A stretch of 27,228 nucleotides of DNA from Candidatus Nanopelagicales bacterium (GTDB lineage Bacteria > Actinomycetota > Actinomycetes > S36-B12). Below the pieces are notes generated by a model, which saw only the letters and a program-made list of their open reading frames with translations, was not told where the DNA came from and did not search any database. The first letter of the stretch is position 1. The number at the start of each line of letters is the position of its first letter. The translations under genes were made by a program, and so were the position numbers. The stretch spans positions 1 to 27,228 of the forward strand of contig JAURQC010000111.1 in assembly GCA_030836325.1 (NCBI GenBank), read 5' to 3'. Shown here piece after piece: positions 19,194-26,888 of this stretch.

Positions 19194-19837
19194 CAGCGCC
19201 AGGCGCCGCCACGCCAGTGGAAGGCACCCTTACCTTTGCCCCAGATCGTCCAAAAGGCCCGGTCTTGCCAGTAGCGGTTCCACTGCTGTGTGGGGATCTT
19301 GCGCAACTGTTTGACCATCTGCACGCCCTGATCTCCCATTTCCCGGCGAACTTCCTTCATCATCATGTGGGTCGCGCCAATGGCCAGGCCACGATTCATC
19401 TGGTACGCCCCGCGGTACTTACCACCAGCGCTCACGGCGCGATAGCGGTTGTTCGCCTCGCGATCCATGATGCAGCGACGCCGTCCTTCCTTCTTCGGCA
19501 TGTACCACTTGCCCTGGTAAAGCGAGCGTTCGTAGCCCCTCATGTCCTGGGAGGTCTTTGATCCGAGTGCGTGGGAGAGTTCCAGGGCGATTCGCGCACC
19601 GCGGTCTTCGGCGACTGCCTGGGTATCGACCGCGTTGTCGTCATCACCTGAGGGCACTCCGGGATCTTCGCTGACCGGGATCTCATTGCCGTTGATGTCG
19701 ACGATTGTCGCGGACTCGACGCTTAACGAAGGCTCAATCTCTTCAGCTGAGACGGCACTCATCGAAATCGCGGGAAAGAGGGCAGCCATGAGAGTCGCCG
19801 ACGCCGCCACAGAAGTCAGGCGTGCAACAAAACGCAT
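19190..19837 (-). CDS. Secreted lysozyme-like (Rpf/transglycosylase-type) protein
   Basis: The 215-residue protein has a signal peptide (about 1-31, cleavage after AVSA). A low-complexity acidic linker (about 32-80) and a C-terminal lysozyme-fold domain of about 115 residues follow. In that domain [29 protein letters not shown] resembles the catalytic region of Rpf and soluble lytic transglycosylases (ESGGNxxAV...GxYQF), with E127 as the probable catalytic acid. C122 and C215 may form a disulfide. The conserved end [29 protein letters not shown] marks an actinobacterial subfamily I know only as hypothetical transglycosylase-like. Start: ATG with AAGGAG 5 bases upstream. A CRP-like site lies about 140 bases upstream. 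Probable role: peptidoglycan remodelling. Confidence 0.78.
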   Translation of the reverse strand: MRFVARLTSVAASATLMAALFPAISMSAVSAEEIEPSLSVESATIVDINGNEIPVSEDPGVPSGDDDNAVDTQAVAEDRGARIALELSHALGSKTSQDMRGYERSLYQGKWYMPKKEGRRRCIMDREANNRYRAVSAGGKYRGAYQMNRGLAIGATHMMMKEVRREMGDQGVQMVKQLRKIPTQQWNRYWQDRAFWTIWGKGKGAFHWRGGAWRC

Positions 19838-19990
19838 GGCTCTCCTTGACTGGTCAGGACGACTTCGGTCCCCTACCGTGCCTAAAGATCACGGAATTGT
19901 CACGTCAGAGCACCCCGCGAGTACCCGACAAATCAGACATTCATCGCCGCAGGCGGCGGCCGAAGCCCCACGTGTGATCGGAGTCACGCG
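19838..19990 (-). promoter_or_regulatory. Upstream region of the lysozyme-like gene
   Basis: About 150 bases lie between this gene and the phoH terminator. They contain the AAGGAG ribosome binding site, a CRP-like site at 19973-19988 and two further GTGA half-sites in direct orientation (minus strand, near 19910-19925). I looked for the c-di-AMP (ydaO) riboswitch found before many actinobacterial rpf genes and did not see its conserved core. Confidence 0.4.
19973..19988. promoter_or_regulatory. CRP/GlxR-like operator
   Basis: TGTGATCGGAGTCACG fits the CRP-family consensus TGTGA-N6-TCACA with one mismatch at the last base. It lies 136-151 bases upstream of the lysozyme-like gene. CRP (Rv3676) and GlxR are known to regulate rpf genes in M. 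tuberculosis and C. glutamicum, which fits this target. Confidence 0.5.
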
Positions 19991-20013
19991 AAAAAGGGCG
20001 GGGCTTGCCCGCC
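19991..20013 (-). terminator. Intrinsic terminator of phoH
   Basis: On the minus strand GGCGGG (20013-20008) and CCCGCC (20002-19997) form a 6-bp G+C-rich hairpin with a 5-base loop. It is followed by C and a run of five T (19995-19991). The hairpin begins at the last base of the phoH stop codon, so termination is immediate. Confidence 0.7.
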
Positions 20014-21314
20014 TACAGGTGTCCGTCTTCGAGGAGTTCGGTGACAAGCGCCGCGATCGGCGAACGCTCGGATCGGGTAAGCGTGACATGGGCGAACAAC
20101 GGATGGCCCTTGAGCTTCTCTACGACCGCAACCACACCGTCGTGCCGCCCCACCCGCAGGTTGTCGCGCTGCCCGACATCGTGAGTTAGCACCACTCGAC
20201 TATCAGCACCGATGCGGGAGAGAACCGTCAAGAGCACATTGCGCTCCAACGATTGCGCTTCATCGACGATGACGAAGGCGTCGTGCAGCGAGCGACCGCG
20301 AATATGAGTCAATGGAAGGACTTCGAGCATCCCTCGATCGGTGATCTCGTCCACCACCTCAGAGGTCGTGACGGCGTTCAAAGTGTCGTAGACAGCCTGC
20401 CCCCAGGGCGACATTTTCTCGTTCTCCGAGCCCGGTAGGTAACCCAAGTCCTGGCCACCGACCGCGTACAGCGGGCGGAACACTATGACCTTGCGGTGCT
20501 GCCGCCGCTCAAGAACCGATTCCAGTCCGGCGCACAGCGCCAGCGCACTCTTGCCCGTGCCCGCTCGACCACCCAAGGACACGATTCCCACATCGGGATC
20601 CATCAGCAGATCCAGCGCAATGCGCTGTTCGGCACTACGACCGCGGATCCCGAAGGCCTCACGGTCACCGCGAACCAAACGCACGCGCTTATCAGCCGTC
20701 ACCCGCGCTAGTCCGCTGCCCCGATCGGACAACAACACCAATCCGCAGTGGCACGGCAGGTCTCGGGCTTCGTCGAGGTCGATCTCACCTTCTTCGAAAA
20801 GACGATCAAGGTCACTACCGAGGACTTCGAGTTCGGAGATGCCGGTGTAGCCGGATTCGATCGCGAGTTCTGCCCGGTACTCCTCAGCTGCCAGTCCGAC
20901 CGATGAAGCCTTGACTCGCATCGGGAGGTCTTTGCTAACCAAGACGACGTCGGCTCCGTCGTTGGCAAGATTGCGGGCAACCGCCAGGATTCGGGTGTCG
21001 TTGTCACCGAGGCGCAAGCCAGAGGGCAGGGACTCGACGTCCGTGTGGTTCAACTCCACACGCAGCGTCCCTCCTGCATCACCAACGGGGAGCGGCTCGT
21101 CGAGTCGACCGTGAGTCATCCGTAACTCATCCATCAGACGCAAGGCCTGGCGCGCGAAGTACCCCAGTTCAGGATGACTGCGTTTGGCCTCGAGTTCGGT
21201 TACGACGACGACGGGAACCACCACATCATGCTCGTCGAACCGAATGAGGGCTCGGGGATCGGACAGTAGGACAGAAGTGTCGAGGACGTACGTCCTCTTG
21301 GCGATCTGCTGCAC
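20013..21314 (-). CDS. phoH2: PhoH2-type protein (PIN domain plus PhoH ATPase)
   Basis: PhoH2 proteins join a PIN ribonuclease domain to a PhoH ATPase/helicase; the M. tuberculosis and M. smegmatis enzymes unwind and cleave RNA. In this 433-residue protein the PIN domain (about 6-145) has acidic residues D12 (YVLDTSVL), E40 and D129 (SKDLP). The PhoH domain (about 225-433) has Walker A GRAGTGKS (249-256) and Walker B VIVDEAQS (348-355), with [14 protein letters not shown] after it. The GTG start has AGGAG 5 bases upstream; that AGGAG lies inside a tRNA-like 3' end. It is the last gene of the DUF255 - cis-prenyltransferase - DUF1275 - phoH series and matches Rv1095 by position. Confidence 0.95.
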   Translation of the reverse strand: MQQIAKRTYVLDTSVLLSDPRALIRFDEHDVVVPVVVVTELEAKRSHPELGYFARQALRLMDELRMTHGRLDEPLPVGDAGGTLRVELNHTDVESLPSGLRLGDNDTRILAVARNLANDGADVVLVSKDLPMRVKASSVGLAAEEYRAELAIESGYTGISELEVLGSDLDRLFEEGEIDLDEARDLPCHCGLVLLSDRGSGLARVTADKRVRLVRGDREAFGIRGRSAEQRIALDLLMDPDVGIVSLGGRAGTGKSALALCAGLESVLERRQHRKVIVFRPLYAVGGQDLGYLPGSENEKMSPWGQAVYDTLNAVTTSEVVDEITDRGMLEVLPLTHIRGRSLHDAFVIVDEAQSLERNVLLTVLSRIGADSRVVLTHDVGQRDNLRVGRHDGVVAVVEKLKGHPLFAHVTLTRSERSPIAALVTELLEDGHL

Positions 21315-21318
21315 ACAG

Positions 21319-21373
21319 TCTCCTAGCCGGACTCGAACCGGCGGACCCGATCCGCAGCTAAAACGCTAGGGGG
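21319..21373 (-). other. tRNA 3'-end fragment (T-arm plus acceptor-like strand)
   Basis: On the minus strand GCCGG-TTCGAGT-CCGGC (21342-21326) is a perfect T-arm. It is followed by a 7-base acceptor-like strand TAGGAGA (21325-21319). A possible class II variable arm (GGA-TCGGG-TCC, 21353-21343) lies just before it. CCCCCTA (21373-21367) pairs with the acceptor strand at 5 of 7 positions. There is no D-arm, no proper anticodon arm and no CCA, so this is not a working tRNA. It fills the DUF1275-phoH gap and includes the phoH ribosome binding site. Confidence 0.5.
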
Positions 21374-22163
21374 CTGTCGGGGCCTCGTCGGTTTCGACAC
21401 GCCGCGCCAAGATTCCCGTCGCCGTGATGGTGACGACGGCGATGAGCGTGATGACCGGTCGATCGAGGGAGGACAGGCCGACGACCATCGCGCCGATGCT
21501 CCAAGCGATCGGAAAAGCAACCAAAGTTCGCCACTTGGTCTTGTATTCGGGCACCTTGTATCGGGCGCTGGCAGCGGCGTATCGCGCCGCGTCCAGGTAG
21601 GGCCCTGTTGCGGCAATGACGGCCGTCTTATGCACACCGGCCCATACGAAGATCGTGGCCAGCAGTCCCAGGGAAAAAGCAGACAGGGATATCGAGACCA
21701 TCGCTCCCCACCAGTCCGAACTCCCCAGCTCCAAATTCTTGGCCGACAGCTCTGCTCGCGGATCAAACACCCGGCCGCCCACGATCGATGTCACAGCCAG
21801 GACAGCCGCTGCAGTAAAGAGCAAAAGACGCGAGCCACGATTCCCGATCGGCCACCATTTCAAGCTGCGAATCAAAACAACGGACGAGATGCCGACGGCG
21901 CACCCAATCATGGAACTCAGGGACAACAGCGCGACTCCTGGCGATTCGAGCAGCTTGATCCACAGCAGCACCATGTTGCCGGCCTGGTTCGCGGTGAAGA
22001 CCCCGTACGTCAGATAGTCATCGGCATCCAGCATGCCGCCAACGCCTGCGAGTACCAAGATAACGAGCAGCGGGCGTTGGAACAACGGCTTGGCGTTGGG
22101 ATCAACGCGCCGTGCGACGTCCGCGTCCGGCCCGATGGGCTGGGGGGCACTCGGGTTGCTCAT
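21366..22163 (-). CDS. DUF1275 (YoaK-like) membrane protein
   Basis: The 265-residue protein has about six membrane helices. The DUF1275 signature is clear: GGMLDADDYLTYGVFTANQAGN in helix 1-2, where the family has GxxDAxxFL...GVFxxxxTGN. The family is found throughout bacteria with no established transport substrate. A polar N-terminus of about 28 residues precedes helix 1. The ATG overlaps the stop of the cis-prenyltransferase gene (ATGA), so translation is coupled. phoH follows 51 bases after the stop, behind the tRNA-like fragment. Confidence 0.82.
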   Translation of the reverse strand: MSNPSAPQPIGPDADVARRVDPNAKPLFQRPLLVILVLAGVGGMLDADDYLTYGVFTANQAGNMVLLWIKLLESPGVALLSLSSMIGCAVGISSVVLIRSLKWWPIGNRGSRLLLFTAAAVLAVTSIVGGRVFDPRAELSAKNLELGSSDWWGAMVSISLSAFSLGLLATIFVWAGVHKTAVIAATGPYLDAARYAAASARYKVPEYKTKWRTLVAFPIAWSIGAMVVGLSSLDRPVITLIAVVTITATGILARRVETDEAPTAP

Positions 22164-22933
22164 GCGCCGAAACGTCGTTGCCGCTCTGCGAATGCGCGAA
22201 GGGCACGCAGGAAGTCCACTCGTCGGAAGTCAGGCCAAAACGCTTCGCAGAAGTAGAACTCCGAGTGCGCGCTCTGCCACATCAAGAACCCCGAGAGCCG
22301 CTGCTCGCCCGAGGTACGAATGACTAGATCCGGATCCGGCTGTCCCTTCGTATAAAGGTGATCGGCGATATGTTCGACGTCCACGACCTGCGCAAGTTCA
22401 TCGAGAGTGGTGCCTTGGTCAGCATGCTCTTGGAGCAATGAGCGGACAGCATCGACCACCTCGCGCCGACCGCCATAGCCGACAGCCACATTCACCAGTG
22501 ATCCGTTGATGCCCGCAGTGGCCTCTTCGGCCTCCTTCAGCACTCGCGCCGTGTGATCGGGCAAGAGATCCAAAGCGCCCACCGGATGCAAACGCCAGCG
22601 GCCTTGCCCGACGAGTCCATTCACCGTGTCCTCGATGATGCCCATCAATGCTTCGAGTTCGGGCTGCGGTCGAGTGAGGTTGTCGGTGGACAGCAACCAC
22701 AAGGTGACTACTTCCACTCCGGCGTCATCACACCAACCAAGGAAGTCCACAATCTTGGCGGCTCCGGCGGCATGGCCGACCGACGACGACGAACCCTGCG
22801 CGGTAGCCCACCGACGGTTGCCGTCCAAGATCACGCCAACGTGCTTGGGGGTGCGGTCGCGCTCGAATGCGTCTTTGAGCTGAGCCTGCAGGCGTCGTTC
22901 GTATACGCCGTATACGAGGTCCGACAAGCCCAC
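22160..22933 (-). CDS. uppS: cis-Prenyltransferase (UppS family; Rv1086-like)
   Basis: This enzyme condenses IPP units in Z configuration. The 257-residue protein has HVGVILDGNRRWA (31-43, with catalytic D37), SVGHAAGA (51-58), LWLLSTDNLTRPQPEL (79-94, family STENWxRPxxEV) and DLVIRTSGEQRLSGFLMWQ (202-220). All residues for activity are present. By position beside the DUF255 gene it matches Rv1086, which makes the short product Z,E-farnesyl diphosphate rather than full undecaprenyl or decaprenyl diphosphate; chain length here is inferred only from that. GTG start with AAGGAG 5 bases upstream. DUF1275 overlaps downstream. Confidence 0.93.
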   Translation of the reverse strand: MGLSDLVYGVYERRLQAQLKDAFERDRTPKHVGVILDGNRRWATAQGSSSSVGHAAGAAKIVDFLGWCDDAGVEVVTLWLLSTDNLTRPQPELEALMGIIEDTVNGLVGQGRWRLHPVGALDLLPDHTARVLKEAEEATAGINGSLVNVAVGYGGRREVVDAVRSLLQEHADQGTTLDELAQVVDVEHIADHLYTKGQPDPDLVIRTSGEQRLSGFLMWQSAHSEFYFCEAFWPDFRRVDFLRALRAFAERQRRFGA

Positions 22934-22992
22934 GGTGACTCCTTTCGCACCAGTCCCGAGCAGTGCCCACTCAGGCTACTCCCCTCTGCGCG

Positions 22993-25023
22993 TTAGGCGG
23001 AGGCAGTACGCGCCTGTACGGCGCGGGCGAGATCCTCAGGCGTGGTCACCGGCGCCTCGCAGACGAATCCGCGACACACGTACGCAGAGGGAGATCCACT
23101 CACGAGCGGTCGATCACGAAGGAGCGGATGGTCGTCGTCGCCCTCGCCGCCCCAGAGAACAACGGTGCCCGGGGAAGTCGACATCCACGCCACCCGGAAT
23201 AGGGCGCGACCAGAGTCCCCGTCACCCACGATCGCAACTTCCAGGGGGCCGGCGATCTGGGCCGATCCGGCGACCAAACCCCAACCGACAGCGCGTGGCG
23301 CCCGATCGGCGAGCGTGCTGACAATCCCCAAGGCGCGCTCAGCGATCTCGCGGTGCTCGCTGGACCCAGTGAGAGCGGAGTAGGTGATCAGCGCATTGGT
23401 CACCGCGAACCAGCCGGACGGCTCGGCGTTGTCTGCAGGATCCTTCGGTCGACGCACCAGACCCGGCGCGTCGTCGGCGGTATCGAAAAAGCCACCATCC
23501 CCATCCGCGAAATGCTGCACCGCGATGTCGAGCAAGATCCCGGCAAACTGCAGCCAGGCCACTTCCCCGGTGACCTGCGACAACACCAGCAGGCCTTCAG
23601 CCACGCTGCCGTAGTCGTCGAGCACGCCCAGGTTGTTGCCTGGTCTCCCGTCGCGCGATGTCCGACACAAGCGATCGTCGTCGCCCGCTCCCAAATGCAC
23701 CGCGACCAACAGATCGGCAGCCGCAACCGCGGCATCGATCCAGGATGACTCACCGAGCAACTGACCCGCCTCTGCGAGTGCTGCAATCGCCAGCCCGTTC
23801 CAGGACCCAACGATCTTGTCGTCACGCCCCGGGTGGATGCGCTCCTCGCGCGCCTGCCATAAGCGCGAACGAACCGACTCCCAGCGCGACCAGTCGGCAG
23901 GATCGGCGAGCAACTGCAACGTGGACGTCCCATGCTCAAAGGTCCCGTCCTGGGTGACCGAGAACAATGCCGCCGCCCACACACCGTCGTCCTCACCGAG
24001 AACCTCGACCAACTGACCCGGCGTCCAGGAATAGAACTTGCCCTCGACTCCTTCGCTATCAGCATCGAGCGCAGAAGCGAAGCCACCTTCGGGTGTTTGT
24101 AGATCGCGGATCATGAACTCGGCCGTCTCGCGGACGATGCGCTCGGCAAGCGGAGAACCCGTCATGCGCCACTGGTGCAGATACACACGCAGTAACAAGG
24201 CGTTGTCGTACAGCATTTTCTCGAAGTGAGGCACGATCCAGTGATCGTCTACTGAGTAACGGGCAAAACCGCCACCGAGTTGGTCGTACATCCCACCGCG
24301 CGCCATCGCATCGAGCGTGCGCTCCACCATTCGATGCGCAGCCTCAACGTGAGCGGCTCCGGGCAAGGATTGGTAGCGAATCAGGAACTCGAGCACCATT
24401 GACGGCGGAAACTTGGGCGCACCTCCGAATCCGCCGAAACTCTCGTCGTAGTCGTCCTGCAAGGACACAACGGCTGAGTCGAGTTGCGCGGTGCTCGGCG
24501 GCGAAGCATCCCCGCTCGCGAGCTGTCTCTTGGACAACGCGTCAACGATCCGCTGGCCAGCGGCTTCGATTTCACCACGTCGAGAGGTCCACGCGTCAAC
24601 GATCGCCTGCATCACCTGCGGAAACGAAGAAATGTTGTGCCGCGGCACCGGTGGAAAGTAGGTGCCTGTGTAAAACGGCCGACCCTCGTGATCGAGGAAC
24701 ACACTCATCGGCCACCCGCCGTGCCCGGTCATCGCAACAGTGGCGTCCATGTAGACAGAATCGATGTCTGGTCGTTCCTCTCGATCGACCTTGATCGACA
24801 CAAAGTTCTCGTTCAAGTAGGCCGCGATCTGCTCATTCTCGAAAGATTCGTGGGCCATGACGTGACACCAGTGGCAGGCCGAGTAGCCGATGGACAGGAA
24901 GATCGGAATCTCACGACGACGTGCTTCCTCGAACGCTTCCTCGCCCCACTCCCACCAGTCAACGGGATTGTCCGCGTGCTGCAGTAGGTAAGGAGAGGTG
25001 GCAGCTGCGAGGCGATTGGACAC
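22993..25023 (-). CDS. DUF255 thioredoxin-fold protein (YyaL/SSP411 family)
   Basis: The 676-residue protein joins an N-terminal DUF255 thioredoxin-like domain (about 1-165) to an (alpha/alpha)6-barrel like that of N-acylglucosamine epimerases and glycosidases (about 180-600). [22 protein letters not shown] (10-31) and [17 protein letters not shown] (47-63) are hallmark strings; C50 and C53 form a CHWC redox motif. The biochemical role is not established. In mycobacteria the homologue Rv1084 lies near mca (mycothiol S-conjugate amidase) and Rv1086, and a link to thiol chemistry has been guessed. The GTG start is supported by GAGAAT at the leaderless distance. The prenyltransferase gene follows 59 bases later on the same strand. 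Confidence 0.92.
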   Translation of the reverse strand: MSNRLAAATSPYLLQHADNPVDWWEWGEEAFEEARRREIPIFLSIGYSACHWCHVMAHESFENEQIAAYLNENFVSIKVDREERPDIDSVYMDATVAMTGHGGWPMSVFLDHEGRPFYTGTYFPPVPRHNISSFPQVMQAIVDAWTSRRGEIEAAGQRIVDALSKRQLASGDASPPSTAQLDSAVVSLQDDYDESFGGFGGAPKFPPSMVLEFLIRYQSLPGAAHVEAAHRMVERTLDAMARGGMYDQLGGGFARYSVDDHWIVPHFEKMLYDNALLLRVYLHQWRMTGSPLAERIVRETAEFMIRDLQTPEGGFASALDADSEGVEGKFYSWTPGQLVEVLGEDDGVWAAALFSVTQDGTFEHGTSTLQLLADPADWSRWESVRSRLWQAREERIHPGRDDKIVGSWNGLAIAALAEAGQLLGESSWIDAAVAAADLLVAVHLGAGDDDRLCRTSRDGRPGNNLGVLDDYGSVAEGLLVLSQVTGEVAWLQFAGILLDIAVQHFADGDGGFFDTADDAPGLVRRPKDPADNAEPSGWFAVTNALITYSALTGSSEHREIAERALGIVSTLADRAPRAVGWGLVAGSAQIAGPLEVAIVGDGDSGRALFRVAWMSTSPGTVVLWGGEGDDDHPLLRDRPLVSGSPSAYVCRGFVCEAPVTTPEDLARAVQARTASA

Positions 25024-25029
25024 CGATCG

Positions 25030-25035
25030 ATTCTC
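25030..25035 (-). promoter_or_regulatory. -10 element of the DUF255 gene (leaderless)
   Basis: On the minus strand GAGAAT ends 6 bases before the GTG at 25023. The divergent CPBP gene shares the 53-base gap. Confidence 0.45.
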
Positions 25036-25064
25036 TCGCAGCGCTCGATTGAACGCACATTCGC

Positions 25065-25070
25065 CATACT
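25065..25070 (+). promoter_or_regulatory. -10 element of the CPBP gene (leaderless)
   Basis: CATACT ends 6 bases before the ATG at 25077. No Shine-Dalgarno is present. Confidence 0.45.
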
Positions 25071-25076
25071 GCGTAG

Positions 25077-25841
25077 ATGCTCGCCTCCAGTCTCGCGCCG
25101 TCGACGCCGTCCTGGCGTAGGGCTTTCCTGATCGCGGGACTCGGACTCATCGGCGTTATCTCGTTGTTGGCGTCCACGATCGTCCCCGCAGACATCGCGG
25201 CTGAGGCGGGGATTCCAGAACTCAACCTTCGATTACTCCTGCTGATCCAACCAAGCGTTCTCGTGATCGGCGCCGCCATCCTCGGTGACCGGTTGACTCG
25301 AACGACGTGGCTGCAGGCACCGTTCATCTCGCGCTCGCGCACCGTCTCGATTCGATCAGCGGTCACGGCCGCTGTCATCGGCGCGGTCATAGTCGGTGTC
25401 ACCCTCGCCGCCTATAACTGGATCACCACCGAGGTCGCACCACTGACTCTCGTCTCCGGCACCTCGCTCAGCCTCATCACCGCAGTGCTGTACGGAGGTA
25501 TTACCGAGGAGGTCCTGATCCGTTGGGGGTTGATGGGTGCACTCGTGTGGATCTTCATAAAGATCTCCAGGCGCCCCACGGGCGAAAAGCCGTCAGCCCC
25601 GGTCATCGCCACCGCGATCGTGGTCTCCTCAGCGGCATTCGCGCTCCTGCATCTACCCGCCCTGCTGACCTTGGGTGACCCAACCGTCGTCAATACCGTC
25701 GCGGCCATGACCGCCAACGTGATCGCGGGGCTGGTATTCGGGACCGTATTTGCCGCCCGCGGACTAGAAGCCGCGATAGGCGCCCACGCCGGAGCCCACG
25801 TTGTTGGTGCAACCCTCTCGTTCGCCCTACCGCTCGGCTAG
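25077..25841 (+). CDS. CPBP (Abi/Rce1-type) intramembrane metalloprotease
   Basis: The 254-residue protein has about seven membrane helices. The CPBP motifs are intact: motif 1 EEVLIR (144-149, with E144, E145 and R149), motif 2 with H192 (LLHLPALL) and motif 3 with H237 and H241 ([10 protein letters not shown]). Related enzymes cleave CAAX proteins or process peptides in the membrane; the substrate here is unknown. It stands alone between the divergent DUF255 gene and the toxin-antitoxin remnant. The reading frame stays open past its TAG into that remnant, but the junction carries no homology I can see. Confidence 0.87.
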   Translation: MLASSLAPSTPSWRRAFLIAGLGLIGVISLLASTIVPADIAAEAGIPELNLRLLLLIQPSVLVIGAAILGDRLTRTTWLQAPFISRSRTVSIRSAVTAAVIGAVIVGVTLAAYNWITTEVAPLTLVSGTSLSLITAVLYGGITEEVLIRWGLMGALVWIFIKISRRPTGEKPSAPVIATAIVVSSAAFALLHLPALLTLGDPTVVNTVAAMTANVIAGLVFGTVFAARGLEAAIGAHAGAHVVGATLSFALPLG

Positions 25842-25889
25842 GACGCGGGCCCGTCCACAGCCCCTGTTCTTGGCACCCCCAGTGGAGGA

Positions 25890-25985
25890 GTGACCCTTCC
25901 GACACAGTTGTTTACAGCGTCGGCCTGGAAGGCCAACCGAGAACAGACTCGCATGTACCAAGAGGGAGTTCGCGACCATGACTAA
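25890..25985 (+). pseudogene. Remnant of a BrnT-type toxin (C-terminal end only)
   Basis: A frame of about 31 codons ends at TAA 25983-25985, inside the antitoxin gene. Its last part (ASAWKANREQTRMYQEG) resembles the C-terminus of BrnT-family toxins, which end in a strand followed by a helix of the type SARxAxxxERRxYE. The rest of a toxin of about 90 residues is missing: upstream bases run straight into the CPBP stop. A stop that overlaps the antitoxin start is the usual BrnT/BrnA arrangement. The similarity is judged by eye and is short. Confidence 0.4.
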
Positions 25986-26160
25986 GAAGGTTCCCCAAGA
26001 AGTGATGGAAGAGATCCTCTGGTACCCGGAGAACTCCGATCGACTAGCAACCGACGCCTCAGGCTCATCCCCTGCAGGTCGGACCCCGGTTGAAACGACC
26101 ACGATCTCCTTTCGTCTGCCCAAGGAAGAGGCCGAACGGATCACTCGGATCGCTGAATAG
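25978..26160 (+). CDS. Ribbon-helix-helix antitoxin, cut short by TAG
   Basis: The 60-residue product looks like the antitoxin of a BrnT-type or related module. After a linker (about 20-38, rich in Ser, Pro, Gly and Thr), ETTTISFRLP (39-48) is the DNA-binding beta-strand and KEEAERITRIAE (49-60) the first helix of a ribbon-helix-helix domain. The TAG at 26158 then removes the second helix, so the protein as read could not form the normal dimer. The frame continues with the missing helix after the stop. GAGGGAG lies about 8-9 bases upstream of the ATG. The toxin gene in front is reduced to a stub, so this is probably a decaying gene. Confidence 0.7.
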   Translation: MTKKVPQEVMEEILWYPENSDRLATDASGSSPAGRTPVETTTISFRLPKEEAERITRIAE

Positions 26161-26253
26161 CGCGGATGGAGTATCTCCGTATTAATCCCAACATGGATTC
26201 AACAGGGACGGTCCATCGAAGTTCCCTCAGACGTACGCGAAGCCCTGACGTAG
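26161..26253 (+). pseudogene. In-frame continuation of the antitoxin after the TAG
   Basis: Thirty codons follow the TAG in the same frame and end at another TAG (26251-26253). They read RGWSISVLIPTWIQQG and then a polar tail. RGxSxSxLIRxWI is the expected second helix of the ribbon-helix-helix fold, so the stop sits inside the domain, most likely from a single change such as GAG (Glu) to TAG. Programmed readthrough is possible but unsupported. Confidence 0.6.
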
Positions 26254-26314
26254 TTTGAGTCGTCTTATACGAAGTTGCGACACGCCATCAGGTCAATCCA
26301 GTCAAGATCACCGA

Positions 26315-26635
26315 CTAGTGCGGCACCGCCAGATTCAGCAGAACAACGCCAATGACAACCAGCCCGATTCCAACAACAGCCAACAACGGCAGTCGTTCCC
26401 CGAAGATCAACACTCCGGCCAGCACCGCGCCAACCGTCCCGATGCCCGCCCAGATCGCGTACGCCGTACTCAACCCGATGCTGCGAAGCGCCAGCGCGAG
26501 CAGGACGAACGAGAGCACGTAGCCGGTAACGACACCAACGGCCGGAAGCCACTTGGTAAAACCGTCACTCACCTTGAGCATGATCGTTCCGAATACTTCG
26601 AGAACGATCGCACCCCCGAGAAAGACCCACGCCAT
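26315..26635 (-). CDS. SMR family efflux protein (EmrE/Qac type)
   Basis: The 106-residue protein has four membrane helices and should export cationic, hydrophobic compounds in exchange for protons as a dimer. E13 (AIVLEVFGT) is the counterpart of EmrE E14. LKVSDGFTKWLPAVG and STAYAIWAGIGTVGAV match EmrE/Qac better than the guanidinium exporter Gdx/SugE, whose LEVxWAxGLK is absent. I start at the ATG at 26635: GGGAGG lies 4 bases upstream, and the in-frame ATG at 26653 would add six residues that come from that site. There is no partner SMR gene, so a homodimer of dual topology is likely. It is divergent from the 59-residue protein gene. Confidence 0.9.
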   Translation of the reverse strand: MAWVFLGGAIVLEVFGTIMLKVSDGFTKWLPAVGVVTGYVLSFVLLALALRSIGLSTAYAIWAGIGTVGAVLAGVLIFGERLPLLAVVGIGLVVIGVVLLNLAVPH

Positions 26636-26696
26636 GCCGCCTCCCGACGCCACAACACATCAGCCACCAATTGGCCATGGGCCATCCTGCCAGTGG

Positions 26697-26702
26697 GACA
26701 CT
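26697..26702 (+). promoter_or_regulatory. -10 element of the 59-residue protein gene (leaderless)
   Basis: GACACT ends 6 bases before the GTG at 26709, which supports that codon as the start; the longer frame from 26553 runs antisense through the SMR gene. Confidence 0.4.
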
Positions 26703-26708
26703 GGCGCC

Positions 26709-26888
26709 GTGGAACTGCGGGATCGACTGGATGACGTTGCGGCCAATGGGGCGCCAGCGCAGGCAAAACACGCCCGTGAACTCCTGAAGCGATTCCACGA
26801 CAACACCGCAGATGCGGACACTGAGCAGCAGGCGCGAGAACTCATTGACGCCTACCTCCACGACCATTACTTGACGAGGTACGAGTGA
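26709..26888 (+). CDS. Small helical protein of unknown function
   Basis: The 59-residue protein is hydrophilic and looks all-helical: VELRDRLDDVAANG, then AKHARELLKRFHDN and EQQARELIDAYLHDHYL. I do not recognise a family. The GTG start is chosen from the leaderless -10 just upstream. Its TGA overlaps the ATG of the next gene (ATGA), so the small protein and the membrane protein downstream are made together and may interact. Confidence 0.6.
   Translation: MELRDRLDDVAANGAPAQAKHARELLKRFHDNTADADTEQQARELIDAYLHDHYLTRYE

Noticed and set aside
19838..19990. c-di-AMP (ydaO) riboswitch before the lysozyme-like gene
   Set aside because: The element is common before actinobacterial rpf genes, but the conserved core sequences and pairing were not found here, and the leader is short.
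21319..21400. Complete tRNA gene on the minus strand
   Set aside because: Only the T-arm and an acceptor-like strand can be formed. No D-arm, anticodon arm or 5' acceptor of seven pairs is present, so it is listed as a fragment.
25842..25889. Readthrough fusion of the CPBP protease to the toxin remnant
   Set aside because: The frame is open past the CPBP TAG, but the intervening codons look non-coding and the protease is of normal length.
26254..26314. Further toxin or antitoxin gene between the antitoxin tail and the SMR gene
   Set aside because: No frame with a start, ribosome binding site or recognisable motif was found in these 61 bases.
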